From positions 1 to 64,000 of the forward strand of contig CAZIAD010000006.1 in the NCBI GenBank assembly GCA_964537555.1: a DNA stretch of 64,000 bases. The letters are read 5' to 3'. The notes beneath the pieces were generated by a model, which did no database searches, was not told the origin of the DNA, and was given only the letters and a program-made list of their open reading frames with translations. Positions 61,871 through 64,000 of this stretch are shown here, in pieces; position 1 is the first letter of the stretch, and each line of letters begins with the position of its first letter. The translations under genes were made by a program, and so were the position numbers. This stretch comes from CAYRWR01 sp964537555 (GTDB taxonomy: Bacteria > Spirochaetota > Brevinematia > Brevinematales > CAYRWR01).

Positions 61871-62741
61871 AACTATCCTCTATCAGCTCGTTGGCTTCGG
61901 TACCGGGTTTCCAGTCCAGGATAAAGAGGTCTTTGATACGGCTATAGTCGAATTCCGGCCTGACATACAGCTTCTGGAAGAATTCCTCCACTATATTTTT
62001 CTCACGGGCCACCACTTTACCTATATGTATCCCGTAAGGGTAGATATCACTCTCGCCTGAGGTCACGACCTCCTGGCCGATATAGGCATTGGCTTCCACA
62101 GGTATAAACTGCAGCACGCAGTTCTGGTTCCAGGAGGCATTCCCGTTCATAATACCCACATAACCTGAGTCTTTCAGAGCCACCCCGATAATAAAGTTTC
62201 CGGCTGTCACGATACGTACTTTGGAAGCCATGAGAGATACTTCGGTGGTCTTGCCCACCAGAAATACCTGTCCTTCTTCGTTAAAGGAGATCACAGGCAT
62301 ATTTTCTTTTATATTATCCAGCTTGCCCTTGTTGATCACAAAGTAGTCTCCGTTGAGGTTAGGGTCACGGTACACGATCTGGGCATAGGTAGTATCGTAA
62401 TTGATCTGTTTCTTGATACCCAGAGTCTCTTTGAGCTGGGTATTTTCATTGGTGATCTCGGAATAGAGGATGAGTTTCTGCTGGTAGTTGATGAGACGTT
62501 TCTTGGTCTCCACCAGCTCCTTTTCCAGCTGCTTGATCCGGGAAAAGCCCGTAAAGGTGTTTTTAAAAAATCCCCCCACGCCTTTTATAGCATATTCAAA
62601 AGGGTAGGTGATAAAGAAGAAAATGCGGGAAAATTTGAAGTTTTCAAACTTAAGATTCAGGAACATGGTGCCAAATGATAAAGACAGCAGGATGATCATG
62701 ATCAGGGTGGCTTTGTTCTTGTATAAATAAATATTCTGCAT
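61860..62741 (-). CDS. mreC: Rod shape-determining protein MreC
   Basis: 293-residue bitopic protein with one membrane segment (ATLIMIILLSLSFGTMFLNL), a coiled coil (RIKQLEKELVETKKRLINYQ, about 85-115) and a periplasmic beta domain containing VIVAxD-like VIYRDPNLNGDYFVINKG, PVISFNEEGQVFLVGK and SDIYPYGIHIGKV. It links the MreB filaments to cell-wall synthases. It starts 10 bases after mreB. Confidence 0.93.
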   Translation of the reverse strand: MQNIYLYKNKATLIMIILLSLSFGTMFLNLKFENFKFSRIFFFITYPFEYAIKGVGGFFKNTFTGFSRIKQLEKELVETKKRLINYQQKLILYSEITNENTQLKETLGIKKQINYDTTYAQIVYRDPNLNGDYFVINKGKLDNIKENMPVISFNEEGQVFLVGKTTEVSLMASKVRIVTAGNFIIGVALKDSGYVGIMNGNASWNQNCVLQFIPVEANAYIGQEVVTSGESDIYPYGIHIGKVVAREKNIVEEFFQKLYVRPEFDYSRIKDLFILDWKPGTEANELIEDSYEQ

Positions 62742-62751
62742 TTTCTAAAGG

Positions 62752-63783
62752 CTAGTTATAGCTCTGGTTCTCGTATTTCTTGATCTCGGCCAGATACTTG
62801 CCGCTGCCCATAACCACACAGGTCAGAGGGTTCTCAGCCAGGAATACAGGTACCCCGGTGTTCTTGGCGATAAACTTGGTCAGTCCGCGTAAGAGAGCAC
62901 CGCCCCCGGTCATGACGATACCTCTGTCGATGATGTCAGACGCCAGCTCGGGAGGAGTCTGGTCCAGGGTAGAGCGTACGGCATCCAGAACTTTGTTTAC
63001 AGTCTCCTGCAGGGCTTCGCGTACTTCTACAGAGTCGATCTTGAGGGTACGGGGCAGTCCGGATATAGCATCACGTCCCTTTATTTCTATGGTCTCTACG
63101 TTTTTCAGAGGGTAGGCGCTTCCGATCTTGATCTTCAGTTCTTCTGCGGTCTTTTCCCCTACGATGAGGTTATGGTATTTCTTAAGGTGGGACATGATAG
63201 CTTCGTCAAATTTATCTCCACCCACACGGATGGAATTGGTGATCACGATACCGCCCAGGGACAGTACGGAGACTTCGGTAGTACCACCGCCGATGTCGAT
63301 AATCATGTGTCCGGCGGGTTCCTCTACAGGGATACCGGCACCCAGAGCTGCGGCCCGGGACTCTTCGATGAGGTAGATCTTGGTGGCACCGGCCTGCTCG
63401 GCCGCTTCACGTACGGCACGGCGTTCTACTTCGGTGACACCACTGGGTACACCGATCACTACACGGGGGCGTACCAGCTTTCTGCGGTCCTGGCTCTTGG
63501 AGATAAAGTACTTCATCATCTTACCCACCACTTCAAAGTCGGCGATCACGCCTTCTCTCATGGGGCGTACCGCGATGATGTCTCCGGGAGTCTTACCCAG
63601 CATCTTTTTCGCTTCCCGGCCTACAGCGATCACTTTGCTGTTGTTACCGGGCTGGATGGCTACTACTGAGGGTTCAGACAGGACGATTCCCCGTCCCTTT
63701 ACGTAGATCAGTGTGTTAGCTGTTCCCAGATCTATGGCGATGTCATTGACGAATACTTCTTTAATACTGGATATGAAACCCAT
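62752..63783 (-). CDS. mreB: Rod shape-determining protein MreB
   Basis: 343-residue bacterial actin that sets rod shape by guiding cell-wall synthesis. Signatures are DLGTANTLIYVKGRGIVL (phosphate 1), GVPSGVTEVERRAV, DIGGGTTEVSVLSLGG (phosphate 2) and MTGGGALLRGLTKFI (adenosine). The ATG at 63783 has GGAGGAAG upstream. It opens the mreBCD operon. Confidence 0.97.
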   Translation of the reverse strand: MGFISSIKEVFVNDIAIDLGTANTLIYVKGRGIVLSEPSVVAIQPGNNSKVIAVGREAKKMLGKTPGDIIAVRPMREGVIADFEVVGKMMKYFISKSQDRRKLVRPRVVIGVPSGVTEVERRAVREAAEQAGATKIYLIEESRAAALGAGIPVEEPAGHMIIDIGGGTTEVSVLSLGGIVITNSIRVGGDKFDEAIMSHLKKYHNLIVGEKTAEELKIKIGSAYPLKNVETIEIKGRDAISGLPRTLKIDSVEVREALQETVNKVLDAVRSTLDQTPPELASDIIDRGIVMTGGGALLRGLTKFIAKNTGVPVFLAENPLTCVVMGSGKYLAEIKKYENQSYN

Positions 63784-63817
63784 TCACTTCCTCCGTGGCC
63801 TTGCAAATTGGTCTCTT

Positions 63818-63846
63818 ATTTTAAGGAAGGAAAGGGAAATAAGCAA
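63818..63846 (-). promoter_or_regulatory. Possible promoter of mreBCD
   Basis: On the - strand TTGCTT (63841-63846) and TAAAAT (63818-63823) are 17 bases apart, 34 bases above mreB. Confidence 0.5.
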
Positions 63847-63928
63847 GTCTTGAGGGTACTTAACTACGATATAGCCAGAGTCCGGGCCCCCACCCGGCTC
63901 CACGGCCGGAGATGCCTGGCGGGGGACC

Positions 63929-64000
63929 ATACTTTCTTGCCCGGCCCAGGAAAGTATGCAAAGAAGGGCCTTTTTTGGGTGGGACCGTTGGGCTTGCCCT
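63929..64000. repeat. Dispersed palindromic repeat, copy B, cut by window end
   Basis: Starts ATACTTTCTTGCCCGGCC, continues with GCAAAGAAGGGCC and ends TTGCCCT at the last base. It aligns with 36516-36585. Preceding GGAGATGCCTGGCGGG resembles a further module of the family. It may go on beyond the window. Confidence 0.55.

Noticed and set aside
1..64000. CRISPR arrays, rRNA, insertion-sequence transposases, prophage genes
   Set aside because: No direct-repeat/spacer pattern, rRNA segment, DDE transposase, integrase or phage structural gene was recognised in either strand.

Overview
The window comes from a Gram-negative (diderm), rod-forming bacterium. Evidence for this is a TonB-dependent outer-membrane receptor, several lipoproteins with clear lipoboxes, an O-antigen-type polysaccharide locus, a mreBCD operon and type IV pilus motor genes. 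Most of the window is moderately GC-rich, while parts of the polysaccharide locus and one protease gene are strikingly AT-rich. Promoters read as E. coli-like sigma-70 sites (TTGACA, 16-18 bases, TATAAT). I cannot fix the phylum. A NADase-type glycan-binding lipoprotein, a DUF4342 protein and PTS-IIA-linked antiporters would suit Spirochaetota or a neighbouring environmental phylum, but this is a weak inference.

Bases 1-20070 form a surface polysaccharide locus. The + strand part (1-16503) holds a CDP-deoxysugar branch (rfbF, reductase, RmlC-like cupin, rfbG), a wbpABDI-like UDP-ManNAc(3NAc)A branch, rfbA and rfbB, four glycosyltransferases, two epimerases and a Wzy/WaaL-type membrane protein. 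Three genes on the - strand (16482-20070) add an epimerase, a lipid-A-disaccharide-synthase-like protein and a second O-antigen ligase/polymerase. No flippase, initiating transferase, WbpE-type aminotransferase, RfbC or RfbD is present, so the locus probably continues before base 1 or is completed elsewhere.

Bases 20196-36109 are housekeeping and accessory genes: a sigma-54 response regulator, then a cobalamin-riboswitch operon (BtuB-like receptor plus a beta-propeller lipoprotein resembling BtuG), murD, an SDR, a duplicated-domain lipoprotein, MscS, galE, a DMT transporter, plsC, a one-domain MshEN-like microprotein and a DUF58 protein. A 208-bp element with 30-bp terminal inverted repeats lies beside galE.

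Bases 36110-52400 begin with a mostly non-coding stretch. Then come tRNA-Gly(TCC), pyk, a hybrid histidine kinase, an EAL protein with a degenerate GGDEF domain, pilB-pilC, glgC and a four-gene operon in which two PTS-IIA-type proteins bracket an ArsB/NhaD permease and a CPA2 antiporter.

Bases 52666-64000 hold a glycan-binding-like lipoprotein, an AT-rich astacin-family lipoprotein with three new-looking tandem repeats, an AddB-like nuclease without AddA beside it, a YesL-like membrane protein and mreBCD. The best candidates for new biology are the IIA/antiporter operon, the BtuB-BtuG-like riboswitch operon, the astacin repeats and the standalone MshEN-like protein, which matches the N-terminus of the PilB in the same window.
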